A DNA stretch of 43,993 nucleotides from JBDHTS01 sp044221445 (GCA_044221445.1 JBGAPF010000020.1:1-43993); one strand, 5' to 3'; positions 32,665 to 42,001 are shown, counted from the first letter of the stretch. Numbers and translations are program-made. Notes: a model not told the origin generated them from the sequence alone.

Positions 32665-34893
32665 ATGCATGCTCACTCCGCCTTGCCACCTTCATCCCAA
32701 GCCCCGTATCTTGCGGGGCTGAACCCTGTGCAGCGCGAGGCGGTAGAGGCGCTGGACGGCCCTGTCCTGGTTCTGGCGGGCGCGGGAACGGGCAAGACGC
32801 GCGTGCTGACGGCGCGCCTTGCTCATCTGCTTCACACGGGCCGCGCCTGGCCGTCCCAGATCCTTGCCGTGACCTTTACCAACAAGGCGGCCGGGGAAAT
32901 GCGGGAACGGGTCTCGCACCTGATGGGCGGCCAGCCCGTCGAAGGGTGGTGGCTCGGCACCTTTCACGCGCTTGCGGCCCGCATGCTCCGCCGCCATGCC
33001 GACCTTGTCGGCCTAAACAGCAATTTCACGATCATCGATCCGGACGACCAGACGCGTCTGATGAAACAGATCATGGACGGCCACAACATCGACACCAAAA
33101 AATGGCCTCCCCGCGCAATGATGGGGCATATCGAACGCTGGAAGGACAGGGGCCTTCGCCCATCCGACCTGAAAAACGAAGACGGGGAAGGCATTGCCGA
33201 CGGCAGGATTCTCGCCCTGTACCGTCAATACCAGGATCGGCTCAAGGCTGTAAACGCCTGCGATTTCGGCGACCTTCTGCTGCACATGATCGCGATATTC
33301 AAGGATCCGCAGCATGCGGACATACTTGCGGAGTACCACCGCCGTTTTCGCTATATCATGGTCGACGAATATCAGGATACAAACGTCGCGCAGTATTTAT
33401 GGCTGCGCCTGCTGGCCAAAGGTTCAGGCAACATCTGCTGCGTCGGCGACGACGATCAGTCGATTTACGGCTGGCGCGGGGCGGAAGTCGGTAACATCCT
33501 GCGCTTCGAACAGGATTTTTCCGGCGCGAAAATCATCCGCCTTGAACAGAATTACCGCTCGACCGGCCATATCCTGGCGGCTGCCAGCGGCATCATCGCC
33601 AATAACGAAGGGCGGCTTGGCAAGACGTTATGGTCGGAAGCCGACCATGGCGACAAAGTCACGGTTCGCGGCCTGTGGGACGGTCCGGCCGAGGCCCGAT
33701 GGGTAGGTGAGGAAATCGAACAATTGCAGCATAAAGGCTGGACGCTGCAGCAAATGGCCGTACTGGTGCGCGCGGGCTTCCAGACGCGGGAATTCGAGGA
33801 ACGCTTTATCCAGCTGGGCCTGCCCTACCGCGTGATTGGTGGCCCGCGTTTTTACGAGCGCCAGGAAATCCGTGACGCCTTGGCCTATATGCGCGTGATC
33901 GCCCAGCCCGCCGACGATCTGGCGCTGGAACGTATCATCAATGTGCCGAAACGCGGGATCGGCGACACGACGCTGCAGCTGCTGTATGCCCATGCGCGGG
34001 CAAAGGGTGTCAGCCTTTATGAATCGACCAGAACCCTGCTTGAAACCGACGAACTGAAAACGAAAGTGAAAACGGTTCTGCAGACGCTGATCGGCGACTT
34101 CGAACGCTGGCGCTCGCTGCTCTCCACCATGCGCCATCCGGAACTGACGGCGATGGTGCTCGATGAATCGGGCTATATGGCGATGTGGAAAGCCGATAAA
34201 TCGCCTGACGCGCCAGGCCGCATCGACAACCTGAAAGAACTGGCCGCCGGAATGGCTGAATTCGAGACGCTCCAGGATTTTCTTGAGCATATCGCCCTCG
34301 TGATGGAAAATTCGAACGGCCAAGTCTCCGACAACGTCACGCTGATGACCCTGCACGGCGCGAAGGGACTTGAATTCGACGCCGTCTTCCTGCCAGGGTG
34401 GGAGGAAGGGTTGTTTCCGTCCCAGCGCAGCATGGACGAAAACGGTCTGAAAGGGCTGGAGGAAGAACGCCGCCTCGCCTATGTCGGCATCACAAGGGCG
34501 CGCAAACGCGCCTATATTTCACATGCCGCCAACCGCCGCATGTATGGCAACTGGATCAACGCCATCCCGTCGCGCTTCGTGGACGAATTGCCGTCCGACC
34601 ATGCTGAAAGCACTGCCGACCCGGGCCTCTACGCCGGACGCTCCAGCCATTGGGATTCATCAGGCTTTGCCGTACCCGAACGCAAAACATGGCAGGCCCC
34701 GGCCCAGGGTGCATCCTATCGAACTCCGTCGCGCCCGCTGCCGGCGGAAGGTTTCGTGCGCGGCGTCCGGGTTTTCCATGACAAGTTCGGCGAAGGCACG
34801 GTCCTGAACGTCGACGGCCATAAGCTGGACATCGCCTTCGATAAAAGCGGGTCGAAACGCGTGATGGACAGTTTCGTGGAAAGGCTGAAATAG
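32665..34893 (+). CDS. UvrD/PcrA-type DNA helicase
   Basis: A 742-residue superfamily 1A 3'-5' helicase for repair and removal of proteins from DNA. Walker A LAGAGTGKTRVL lies at about residues 37-48, motif Ia is AVTFTNKAAGEM, motif II is VDEYQDTN, motif III is CCVGDDDQSIYGWRGA, then LEQNYRS, and motif VI is RRLAYVGITRARK. The C-terminal segment VRVFHDKFGEGTVLNV is the tudor-like domain of PcrA/UvrD that contacts RNA polymerase. A TTG 36 bases upstream is another possible start; neither has a clear ribosome binding site. Its stop directly abuts that of the convergent GNAT gene. Confidence 0.94.
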   Translation: MHAHSALPPSSQAPYLAGLNPVQREAVEALDGPVLVLAGAGTGKTRVLTARLAHLLHTGRAWPSQILAVTFTNKAAGEMRERVSHLMGGQPVEGWWLGTFHALAARMLRRHADLVGLNSNFTIIDPDDQTRLMKQIMDGHNIDTKKWPPRAMMGHIERWKDRGLRPSDLKNEDGEGIADGRILALYRQYQDRLKAVNACDFGDLLLHMIAIFKDPQHADILAEYHRRFRYIMVDEYQDTNVAQYLWLRLLAKGSGNICCVGDDDQSIYGWRGAEVGNILRFEQDFSGAKIIRLEQNYRSTGHILAAASGIIANNEGRLGKTLWSEADHGDKVTVRGLWDGPAEARWVGEEIEQLQHKGWTLQQMAVLVRAGFQTREFEERFIQLGLPYRVIGGPRFYERQEIRDALAYMRVIAQPADDLALERIINVPKRGIGDTTLQLLYAHARAKGVSLYESTRTLLETDELKTKVKTVLQTLIGDFERWRSLLSTMRHPELTAMVLDESGYMAMWKADKSPDAPGRIDNLKELAAGMAEFETLQDFLEHIALVMENSNGQVSDNVTLMTLHGAKGLEFDAVFLPGWEEGLFPSQRSMDENGLKGLEEERRLAYVGITRARKRAYISHAANRRMYGNWINAIPSRFVDELPSDHAESTADPGLYAGRSSHWDSSGFAVPERKTWQAPAQGASYRTPSRPLPAEGFVRGVRVFHDKFGEGTVLNVDGHKLDIAFDKSGSKRVMDSFVERLK

Positions 34894-35433
34894 TCAGCGA
34901 TACAGAACGCGTGAGTCGCGCCAGCCGATGGCCGCTTCGGGCAGCGTCTTCCCACCGATCTCGACTTGCTTTTTCCCACATTTCTGGCCGCCCAGCGCCT
35001 TATAAAAGGCGAGCGCGTTCTTATTGCCGTCCATGACCCATAGACAGATGGATTTATGTTTCATCGCTTCGAGCGCGGCGGCGGCTTCAGCCATCAGTCT
35101 GCGCCCCAGCCCCTGCCGCCAGTACGCGGGAAGGATGTAAATGGCATAAATCTCGCCTGAATAGACTGGTCTGATGGGCGATGTGCCGGGGGGCGGCGTG
35201 CGCAGTCGCCCAAAACTGACAAAGCCTGACGCCGCGCCCTTCTCATCCCGCGCCAGCAAGGGCGGAGTCTCGCCTTTTGTAAGCAGGCCGCGCCACGTTT
35301 TTTCCTTTTCTTCCTGGTTTAAAGAGTCGAGGTAACTTTGGTCGACCAAGCCCGCATAGGCGGCGCGCCAGCCTTCGATATGAATGCGGGCCAGGTCCGG
35401 AATGTCGCCGTCTGTGACGGGAAGAATCTTCAT
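34894..35433 (-). CDS. GNAT family N-acetyltransferase
   Basis: A 179-residue GNAT protein. The fold is visible from ILPVTDGDIPDLARIHIEGW onward, with the acetyl-CoA loop LPAYWRQGLGRRLM (about residues 100-113) and the closing ICLWVMDGNKNALAFYKALG block. It is unrelated in sequence to the other GNAT gene in the window. The acetylated substrate is unknown. The stop codon follows the helicase stop without a spacer base. Upstream lies the small membrane protein gene in divergent orientation. Confidence 0.87.
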   Translation of the reverse strand: MKILPVTDGDIPDLARIHIEGWRAAYAGLVDQSYLDSLNQEEKEKTWRGLLTKGETPPLLARDEKGAASGFVSFGRLRTPPPGTSPIRPVYSGEIYAIYILPAYWRQGLGRRLMAEAAAALEAMKHKSICLWVMDGNKNALAFYKALGGQKCGKKQVEIGGKTLPEAAIGWRDSRVLYR

Positions 35434-35464
35434 ATTTTGACCCCTATTTTTTTACACGCGTGAC

Positions 35465-35489
35465 GGAACCCTTTGACCGCTTCGCTGTT
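35465..35489 (+). promoter_or_regulatory. Candidate EcfG general-stress promoter
   Basis: GGAAC (35465-35469), 16 bases and TGTT (35486-35489) match the alphaproteobacterial EcfG consensus GGAAC-N16/17-cGTT at 8 of 9 positions. It lies 37 bases before the small membrane protein ATG, with an AAAGGA ribosome binding site between. Confidence 0.55.
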
Positions 35490-35526
35490 GGTAGCGATGG
35501 ACATAACATACTAAAGGAACAAAACC

Positions 35527-35706
35527 ATGCGGAATAACAATATGGTGGTGACTGTGCTGGTCGTGGCGGTCTTGATCCTGGCCGTTATCGTCTATCAACA
35601 GGCGAACCGCCCGAAAACACCGGGTGAAAAGATCGATGTTGCCATCACTGATGTCGGTTCAGCGGTCGAAAATGCTGGCGACAAAATTAAAGACGCCACC
35701 AATTAA
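35527..35706 (+). CDS. Small single-pass membrane protein
   Basis: A 59-residue protein: a short polar start (RNNNM), one membrane helix (about residues 6-23, VVTVLVVAVLILAVIVY) and a charged C-terminal half with DVAITDVGSAVENAGDKIKDAT. That tail resembles amphipathic repeats of small stress-related envelope proteins. AAAGGA lies 8 bases before the ATG. The upstream EcfG-type promoter suggests induction under general stress or in stationary phase, which is common for such small proteins in alphaproteobacteria. It converges on guaB with 10 bases between stops. Function is unknown. Confidence 0.72.
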   Translation: MRNNNMVVTVLVVAVLILAVIVYQQANRPKTPGEKIDVAITDVGSAVENAGDKIKDATN

Positions 35707-35716
35707 AGTATAAGGC

Positions 35717-37198
35717 TTATCGTTCCTGCTCGCGGTAATTTGGCGCTTCCTGCGTGATGGTCACGTCGTGAACGTGACTTTCGCGATAGCCGGCGCCAGT
35801 CATGCGCATGAACTCGGCTTTTGATTTCATGTCTATAATCGTGCGGCAGCCGGTATACCCCATCGACGCCCTCAACCCGCCAACCAGTTGATGCAGAACC
35901 GGCCCGACCGCGCCTTTATAAGGCACGCGTCCCTCTATGCCTTCCGGCACCAGTTTCTGACTCTGGCTGACACCGGCTTGGAAATATCGGTCGGCGGATC
36001 CGCGCATCATCGCGCCCACCGATCCCATGCCGCGATAGGTTTTATAGGACCGGCCCTGATACAGGATCACTTCGCCCGGAGACTCATCCGTTCCGGCGAA
36101 CAGGCCGCCGATCATCGCGCAATCCGCGCCTGCCGCGATAGCTTTCGCAAAATCACCCGAATATTTGATGCCGCCATCGGCGATCACCGGAATGCCCTTT
36201 TTGGCGCAGGCTTCGGCGACGTCCATGATGGCGGTCAGTTGCGGCACGCCCACACCCGCGACCACGCGCGTGGTGCAGATCGAACCCGGCCCGATTCCCA
36301 CTTTGACCGCGTCCGCGCCCGCGTCGATCAGGGCTTTCGCCGCGTCCGCCGTCGCGATGTTGCCCGCGATGATCTGAAGCTTGTTCGAGCGGATGTCGCG
36401 AATGCGGCGCACCGTATCCAGCACGTTCTTCGAATGGCCGTGCGCCGTATCGACGACCACGACATCAAGCCCGGCCTCGGCCATCGCTTCCGCGCGTTCG
36501 GTGCCGGTGCCGCCCGTGCCGACGGCGGCGCCCACCAGCAGGCGTCCTTGAGAATCCTTGGCGGCTTGCGGGAACAGCGCCGATTTCTCGATATCCTTCA
36601 CGGTCATCAGGCCGATGCACCGGTTCTGGTCGTCGACGATCAGCAGCTTTTCGATGCGGTGCTTGTGCAGCAGGCGCTTTGCCTCGTCCTTGCCGACATT
36701 CTTGCCGATGGTGATCAGGTTTTCCGCCGTCATTAACTGCCGCACCGGCTCTTCCCGGTTTTCGGCGAAACGCACGTCGCGGTTGGTCAGAATGCCGACC
36801 AGCCGCCCGTCTTGCTCGGTCACGGGGATCCCTGAAATGCGGTTGCGCTGCATCAGGTCCAGCGCTTCGGCCAGCGTCGCGTCGGGGCGGATCGTGATCG
36901 GGTTCAGCACCATGCCCGATTCGAACCGCTTCACGCGGCGCACCTGCTCCGCCTGCTCTTCGACACCCATGTTGCGGTGAAGGACGCCAAGCCCGCCTGC
37001 CTGCGCCATCGCGATGGCCATATCAGATTCCGTCACCGTATCCATGGCGGACGAAAGCAGGGGGATGTTCAGTTCGATGGATTTGGTCAGCCTGGTCCTG
37101 GTGTCGGCGTCTGCCGGATGGATCTCGGACGCGGCAGGGAGAAGCAGCACATCGTCGAAGGTCAGGCCTTCACGGATCGGGGCGGATTTTACGGGCAT
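35717..37198 (-). CDS. guaB: Inosine-5'-monophosphate dehydrogenase
   Basis: A 493-residue IMP dehydrogenase, which oxidises IMP to XMP with NAD in guanine nucleotide synthesis. The (beta/alpha)8 barrel is interrupted by a pair of CBS domains (about 95-205). Catalytic Cys308 lies in GPGSICTTR, with VDTAHGHS at 249-256 and the flap near YRGMGSVGAM. Length is typical. It is on its own, divergent from the SDR gene, with a 116-base AT-richer region for the promoters. Together with the deaminase it completes a route from adenine through hypoxanthine to guanine nucleotides, given a phosphoribosyltransferase elsewhere. Confidence 0.97.
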   Translation of the reverse strand: MPVKSAPIREGLTFDDVLLLPAASEIHPADADTRTRLTKSIELNIPLLSSAMDTVTESDMAIAMAQAGGLGVLHRNMGVEEQAEQVRRVKRFESGMVLNPITIRPDATLAEALDLMQRNRISGIPVTEQDGRLVGILTNRDVRFAENREEPVRQLMTAENLITIGKNVGKDEAKRLLHKHRIEKLLIVDDQNRCIGLMTVKDIEKSALFPQAAKDSQGRLLVGAAVGTGGTGTERAEAMAEAGLDVVVVDTAHGHSKNVLDTVRRIRDIRSNKLQIIAGNIATADAAKALIDAGADAVKVGIGPGSICTTRVVAGVGVPQLTAIMDVAEACAKKGIPVIADGGIKYSGDFAKAIAAGADCAMIGGLFAGTDESPGEVILYQGRSYKTYRGMGSVGAMMRGSADRYFQAGVSQSQKLVPEGIEGRVPYKGAVGPVLHQLVGGLRASMGYTGCRTIIDMKSKAEFMRMTGAGYRESHVHDVTITQEAPNYREQER

Positions 37199-37314
37199 GG
37201 GTCAAACTCCAGCGGATTTGCGAATTTGACGATTACTGGTACAGAATAATGCATTTGAAATCCAGAAAATTATACATACAGTAGCGGCCATCAGCCGGAC
37301 CAGGAGGCCGCCTT

Positions 37315-38022
37315 ATGATTTCGAACGATCTTTCGGGCCGCGTGGCCCTGATAACAGGCGCGTCGCGCGGGATCGGCGCGGCGGTCGCCAGGGCTTATGC
37401 GAAGGCCGGGGCGCATGTCGTCCTGCTGGCCCGCACCGTGGGGGCGCTCGAAGCGCTGGACGATGAAATCCGCGCCGCCGGCGGGTCGGCGACCTTGATG
37501 CCCGCGGATCTGCGCGATCCTGAACCGCTCGACAATCTGGGGCCGCTGCTGGCGCAGAAATTCGGTCGGCTCGACATCTTCGTCGCCAATGCCGGGATGC
37601 TGGGCACACTGACCCCTTTACCGCATCAGAAAGCGGGTGAGTGGGAAAAGGTTATGAACGTCAACCTGAATGCCAATTTCCGGCTGGTGCGCACACTCGA
37701 TCCGCTTCTGCGCGCGTCGGATGCCGGTCGTGCGATTTTCGTGACGTCCGGGGCGGCGGAAGGCCGCGCCTATTGGGGCGCCTACGGCGTCAGCAAGGCC
37801 GCGCTTGAGGCGCTGGCCCGGACGTGGGCGGCTGAAACGGAAAAAACAAATCTGCGTGTTAACCTGATCGATCCCGGGGGCGTCCGCACCGGCATGCGCG
37901 CCGAGGCATTTCCTGGCGAAAACCCCGAGACGTTGCCGACTCCGGACACGGTCACACATATGTTCCTGGAACTGGCGTCATCCGGCTGCAACCGCCACGG
38001 CCAGAAGATAAAAGCGCGATAA
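37315..38022 (+). CDS. Short-chain dehydrogenase (YciK-like)
   Basis: A 235-residue SDR oxidoreductase. The cofactor loop TGASRGIG lies at about 14-21, NAG at about 92-94, the catalytic Ser in FVTSGAAEG and the Tyr-x-x-x-Lys in YGVSKAAL. The HVVLLART segment after the second beta strand carries an Arg, which favours NADPH. A perfect AGGAGG lies 7 bases before the ATG. It resembles the E. coli YciK group, whose substrate is not settled. It converges on der with one base between the stop codons. It is not close in sequence to the 3-hydroxybutyrate dehydrogenase in this window. Confidence 0.87.
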   Translation: MISNDLSGRVALITGASRGIGAAVARAYAKAGAHVVLLARTVGALEALDDEIRAAGGSATLMPADLRDPEPLDNLGPLLAQKFGRLDIFVANAGMLGTLTPLPHQKAGEWEKVMNVNLNANFRLVRTLDPLLRASDAGRAIFVTSGAAEGRAYWGAYGVSKAALEALARTWAAETEKTNLRVNLIDPGGVRTGMRAEAFPGENPETLPTPDTVTHMFLELASSGCNRHGQKIKAR

Positions 38023-38023
38023 T

Positions 38024-39451
38024 CTAGTCTGTAAACGGGTTCTTGCTGGTCCTGACCAGAAGCCGGACCGGAATCCCGTGCAGGTCGCACATGTCCCGCA
38101 ACCCGTTGATCAGGTAGCGCTTGTATGTTTCGGGCAGATCCTGCGGCTTCGACACCCAGACGGCAAAGGTCGGCGGCCTTGTCTTGATCTGGGTGATATA
38201 GCGCAGACGGTTGGGGCGTCCGTTGACCAGCGGGGCGGGGTGCTGGCTTTCCATCCCTGCCAGCCAGCGGTTCATGCGTCCCGTACTGGCGCGCTGGTTC
38301 CAGACGCTGAAGATATTCAGGACCGCGTCCATCAGCTTCGGTATGTTCGATCCGCGCAGTGCCGACAAAGAGACGATCGGTACGCCCGGCACCTGGGCGA
38401 GCGATGATTCCATACGGTCTTCCAGTTTTTTCAGGGCCATGGCCTTATCGTCGACGAGATCCCATTTATTGACGGCGATGATCAGGGCCCGGCCTTCGTT
38501 CAGAATATGCTCGGCGATCAGCAGGTCCTGCTTTTCGAGCATCACTTCGGCGTCAAGCACGAGGATCACGACCTGGGCGAGGCGTATCGCGCGCAGAGTG
38601 TCGTCGACCGCCATCTTTTCGATCGGGTTGAAGATCTTGCCTTTCTTGCGCATTCCGGCGGTGTCGACCAGGCGCACCCGGCGGCCTTTATAATCCCACT
38701 GCACGGCGATGGCGTCGCGGGTGATCCCGGCTTCCGGGCCTGTCATGACGCGTTCATGCCCTACAATCGCGTTCAGAAGAGTCGATTTGCCGACATTGGG
38801 CCGCCCGACAATGGCCAGCTTGACAGGCTTCTCCGCGGAATCGTCCCCCTTGCCTGCGGTAAAGTCGTAATCCTCCACGCCCTCGATCGCGTCCAGCCCG
38901 TCTTCATCGGAGAAAAAGCCTTCGCCATCTTCTTCCGCCTGTTCGGCGTCGCTTTTAGGGAAATGCGGCTTCAGTGCGTCATACAGGTCGTCCAGCCCCT
39001 GATTGTGTTCGGCTGACATCGGGATCGGCGTGCCGAGGCCGAGGCTGTAGGCTTCCGCCACGCCCGCCGCCGTCGCGCTCTGGCTTTCGCATTTATTGAT
39101 TCCCAGGATCACCGGCTTGCCCTGTTTGCGCAGCCAGCCGGCGAAATGCTGGTCCATCGGCGTCACGCCCGCGCGCCCGTCGATCAGGAACAGGACGGCG
39201 TCCGCTTCGTCCAGCGCGTCCTCGGTTTTGCGGCGCATGCGCCCCTGAATGGAATCGTCGAACGTCTCTTCAAGACCCGCCGTGTCGATGACCCGGAACG
39301 TTTCGCCCAGCAGGAACGCTTCCGCTTCCCGCCAGTCCCGCGTCACGCCCGGCGTATCGTTGACGATCGCCATCTTCTTCCCGGCGAGCCTGTTGAACAG
39401 GGTCGATTTGCCGACATTGGGGCGTCCGACGATGGCAAGCGTGAAGGTCAT
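38024..39451 (-). CDS. der: Ribosome assembly GTPase Der (EngA)
   Basis: A 475-residue GTPase with two G domains, needed for 50S subunit maturation. GRPNVGKST occurs at residues 9-17 and again at 217-225. Each domain has its switch DTAG motif and a NKxD-type motif (NKCE in the first, NKWD in the second). The first has Cys-Glu where Der usually has NKxD, still with the acidic position shifted. A long acidic linker (about 168-208) separates the domains, and a KH-like domain follows the second. It lies 64 bases downstream of bamB in the same direction, a conserved neighbourhood (yfgM-bamB-der). Confidence 0.96.
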   Translation of the reverse strand: MTFTLAIVGRPNVGKSTLFNRLAGKKMAIVNDTPGVTRDWREAEAFLLGETFRVIDTAGLEETFDDSIQGRMRRKTEDALDEADAVLFLIDGRAGVTPMDQHFAGWLRKQGKPVILGINKCESQSATAAGVAEAYSLGLGTPIPMSAEHNQGLDDLYDALKPHFPKSDAEQAEEDGEGFFSDEDGLDAIEGVEDYDFTAGKGDDSAEKPVKLAIVGRPNVGKSTLLNAIVGHERVMTGPEAGITRDAIAVQWDYKGRRVRLVDTAGMRKKGKIFNPIEKMAVDDTLRAIRLAQVVILVLDAEVMLEKQDLLIAEHILNEGRALIIAVNKWDLVDDKAMALKKLEDRMESSLAQVPGVPIVSLSALRGSNIPKLMDAVLNIFSVWNQRASTGRMNRWLAGMESQHPAPLVNGRPNRLRYITQIKTRPPTFAVWVSKPQDLPETYKRYLINGLRDMCDLHGIPVRLLVRTSKNPFTD

Positions 39452-39515
39452 GGGTCACCTGTTATCAGTCCCGGGCCATTTTTCCAAGGAATTTCAACGA
39501 TCAGGCTATAGAGCT

Positions 39516-40844
39516 CTATTTATAGGCGAGCAGCGTCCCGTCATCCGCCAGCATGAACAGCATGGTGCTGGCGACGGTCAGGGGCAGGGAGACTTTATAT
39601 CCCGAATCCCATTGCCGCACGATCTTACCGTTGTCCGGCGAGACTTCCGCCACCGCGCCGGTATTGGACGCCAGGATCAGTCGGCCGCCCGCCAGCACGG
39701 GTCCTGTCCAGTAGACAGGGTCCGAATGCACGTCCTTCGTATCCTCGAAGCGCTGCAGCGGCGAAACCCAGGCAATGGCGCCGCTGTCGCGGGACAGGGC
39801 GAGCAGCTCGTTGTTGTCGGTCAGGATAAACACCTTGCCGCCCGCGACCCACGGCGTTTCGGAACTGCTGATGTCTTTTTGCCAGACGCGCTGGCCGGTG
39901 CGCTGGTCTATGGCGACAATCCGCCCGCCGAAGCTGACGGCGATGACGAGGTCGCGGTCGATGACCGGCAGGCCGCGTATGTCGGGGATGGAGGAAAGGC
40001 CGCCCGCATAGCGCTGGCCGGTCAGGTTGTCGCCCCAGGAAACGGATCCGTTTTCGACCAGCAATGCGAACAGTTCTCCGGACGAAAAGGCGGGCACGAC
40101 GATGCCGTTCGAGGCTGCCGGGCTGGCCGCGCCCACCAGGCCCGCCGTCTCGGCGATGCCGGTGTAATCCCACAACGGCTCGCCTTTTTCGGCGCCGAAC
40201 GCCAGCAGGCGGTTGTCCAGTGTGGTGACGAAGACGCGGTTATCCATCACGGTCGGCGCGGCGCGTGACGGGGCGGGAAGGGTTGCCTTCCATACGGGCT
40301 TGCCGTCTTTCGCGGCCAGGGCCAGGACTTCGTTATAACCGTTTGTGATGTACAGCACGCCCCGCGAATAGGCGACACCGCCGCCGATCACAAGGTCCTT
40401 TTCGTCTTTCTTGCGGATATTAACGTGCCACAGGGTCGATCCGTCTTTCATGCTGAGCGCGGACAGGCGCTGTTCGCGGTCGATGGCAAATACCATCCCT
40501 TCCGCGACGATGGGCTGGGCGGTCAGGGGCAGGCGGCCGTTGGACCCTTCGCCTATATCCGTTTTCCATGCCAGCTTCAGTGTGCCGGCATTCAGGGCCA
40601 GATTCTGCATCGCATGGTTCGGGTATCCGCCCGCCTGCGGCCAGAACTCATTGTTCCAGGCTGCGGGCGTCGCAAGCGCCGCCGTATCTTCGGACGGAGA
40701 ATCGGGGGATAGCTGCCGCTGCATCTGCAGGACGGAAATGCGTTCGCCGGGCAGGGGGGCTTTTTTGTCCTTCCCGAACCAGCCGGAGGAGCAGCCTGTC
40801 AAAAGGCCAAGGGCTACAATTGTGGCGGCAAGGCGCAGTTTCAT
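39516..40844 (-). CDS. bamB: BamB, outer-membrane assembly lipoprotein
   Basis: A 442-residue eight-bladed beta-propeller lipoprotein of the BAM complex, which assists insertion of outer-membrane beta-barrel proteins. The signal peptide ends with lipobox LLTGC (Cys18). PQQ-like repeats run from about residue 90 to the end (for example VFAIDREQRLSALSMKDGSTLW and YITNGYNEVLALAAKDGKPVW). The frame is open 69 codons upstream but that part is inside the preceding gene. The ATG at 40844 overlaps its stop as ATGA. It is about 50 residues longer than E. coli BamB, mostly as a linker after the lipid anchor. Confidence 0.94.
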   Translation of the reverse strand: MKLRLAATIVALGLLTGCSSGWFGKDKKAPLPGERISVLQMQRQLSPDSPSEDTAALATPAAWNNEFWPQAGGYPNHAMQNLALNAGTLKLAWKTDIGEGSNGRLPLTAQPIVAEGMVFAIDREQRLSALSMKDGSTLWHVNIRKKDEKDLVIGGGVAYSRGVLYITNGYNEVLALAAKDGKPVWKATLPAPSRAAPTVMDNRVFVTTLDNRLLAFGAEKGEPLWDYTGIAETAGLVGAASPAASNGIVVPAFSSGELFALLVENGSVSWGDNLTGQRYAGGLSSIPDIRGLPVIDRDLVIAVSFGGRIVAIDQRTGQRVWQKDISSSETPWVAGGKVFILTDNNELLALSRDSGAIAWVSPLQRFEDTKDVHSDPVYWTGPVLAGGRLILASNTGAVAEVSPDNGKIVRQWDSGYKVSLPLTVASTMLFMLADDGTLLAYK

Positions 40845-41536
40845 GGCGTCGGCTCCTTCGCGGTGGCTGCGGGCGCCTGGCCCGCCTGTTGCAGGGCATA
40901 AATATGGTCGAGTGCCTGGGCGCGCTGCCGCATCGACTGGTCGGCGGTATCGTCGGCAAGGACGGGGGCAAGCGTCTGACGCGCCGCCGCATAATCTCCT
41001 GCCCCATGCGCCTCGATCTGGGCGGCCTCGATCCGCGCATGCCTGTTCCACGGATTGCCCGCATCGGCTGTCAGGGGTTTCAATTGGTCCAGCAATTCCT
41101 GCGCTTTCACCTTGTCCTTATGGAGGGACCAGTCGAGCCGGACCGCGAGCCAGGTGGCGAGATCGCGGTACAGGGCGGGCAATGACGCATCCGCAGCCGT
41201 CATGCGATAATGCTTGAGCGCTTCCTCGTTCTTGCCGTCGCGCATCAGCAACCCCGCTGCGCTGAACGCCGCCACGGTTTTTGGACCGGGATGCAGTGCG
41301 GGCGCAATTTTATCCAGGGCTGCCGCCTGGTCCTTGGTGTCGAGCGCCTGCAGCAACTGCGCCGTATCCTGCCTGTTTTGTTTTGTCTTCATGCTTTGCC
41401 AGACGGACAGTCCGCCTGTTAGCAAGACCGCCAGCACCGCGCCCCCGATCAGGTAAGGGCCGTATTCCCGCCACAGCTGGGCGGTGCGCTCCTGGCGCAT
41501 AGAGTTCTCGATATCCTGGATCAGGTCGCCGGTCAT
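40841..41536 (-). CDS. YfgM-like tetratricopeptide membrane protein
   Basis: A 231-residue protein with one N-terminal membrane helix (about 27-45, YLIGGAVLAVLLTGGLSVW) and a periplasmic TPR-like domain. The N-terminal segment IENSMRQERTAQLWREYGPYL is typical of the YfgM/DUF2133 (TPR_21) family. In E. coli YfgM is an ancillary SecYEG/PpiD subunit that helps pass outer-membrane proteins to periplasmic chaperones. It is followed, with a 4-base overlap, by bamB and then der, the same order as in many proteobacteria. An extra Pro/Ala/Gln-rich tail (about 218-231) is probably disordered. Confidence 0.87.
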   Translation of the reverse strand: MTGDLIQDIENSMRQERTAQLWREYGPYLIGGAVLAVLLTGGLSVWQSMKTKQNRQDTAQLLQALDTKDQAAALDKIAPALHPGPKTVAAFSAAGLLMRDGKNEEALKHYRMTAADASLPALYRDLATWLAVRLDWSLHKDKVKAQELLDQLKPLTADAGNPWNRHARIEAAQIEAHGAGDYAAARQTLAPVLADDTADQSMRQRAQALDHIYALQQAGQAPAATAKEPTP

Positions 41537-41650
41537 GGATGGATGCCCCTGTGATAAGTACCGGCGCTATCATAGCCAAAATTGCGGCGGAATCGAGTCC
41601 CGCCTTCAAAACAATTCAAAAACCGGTAAAACCATGATATATTTTACCTT

Positions 41651-42001
41651 ATGACTTTTTCCGTCATCGAAAACGACCCTTCGCTTTTTACCCGCAGATC
41701 CGGCTTTCGCAACGCCGACTTCAAGCGCCTGGCCGGACTTTACAGCCGCGCCTGCTCCGCAAAAGCCATTTACGATATGGCGGTGGATGTGGATATGGAT
41801 CAGGGCGTCTGCTGCTTTTCCTATTTCCGCACTGGCAATAGCCCTGCCACCTTCACTTTTATCGTCCGCCATGTCGGTCCGCGCACCGATATGTACGAAC
41901 TGTGGATGGAAGGCAAAGGACGGGTCGAAAAAAGCGGCCTTTTTACCCGTACATTCGCAAGGCTGGAACAGGAAATCGAAGCCCTGATGGCACAGACCTG
42001 A
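41651..42001 (+). CDS. Hypothetical cytoplasmic protein
   Basis: I do not recognise this 116-residue protein. It has no signal peptide or membrane helix. Residues 1-50 look mixed helical, and a central beta-rich part (CCFSYFRTGNSPATFTFIVRHVG) is followed by EKSGLFTRTFARLEQEIEAL, a helical end. A GGTAAAA / TTTTACC inverted repeat (41625-41631 and 41642-41648) overlaps the leader just before the ATG. There is no strong ribosome binding site, so expression level or start is uncertain. It is divergent from the yfgM-bamB-der operon and 117 bases before icd. Confidence 0.6.
   Translation: MTFSVIENDPSLFTRRSGFRNADFKRLAGLYSRACSAKAIYDMAVDVDMDQGVCCFSYFRTGNSPATFTFIVRHVGPRTDMYELWMEGKGRVEKSGLFTRTFARLEQEIEALMAQT

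Noticed and set aside
37199..37314. TTGACG (37226) and TATACA (37271) as a promoter for the SDR gene
   Set aside because: The elements are spaced far from the usual 16-18 bases and do not pair with acceptable partners, so no promoter is called.
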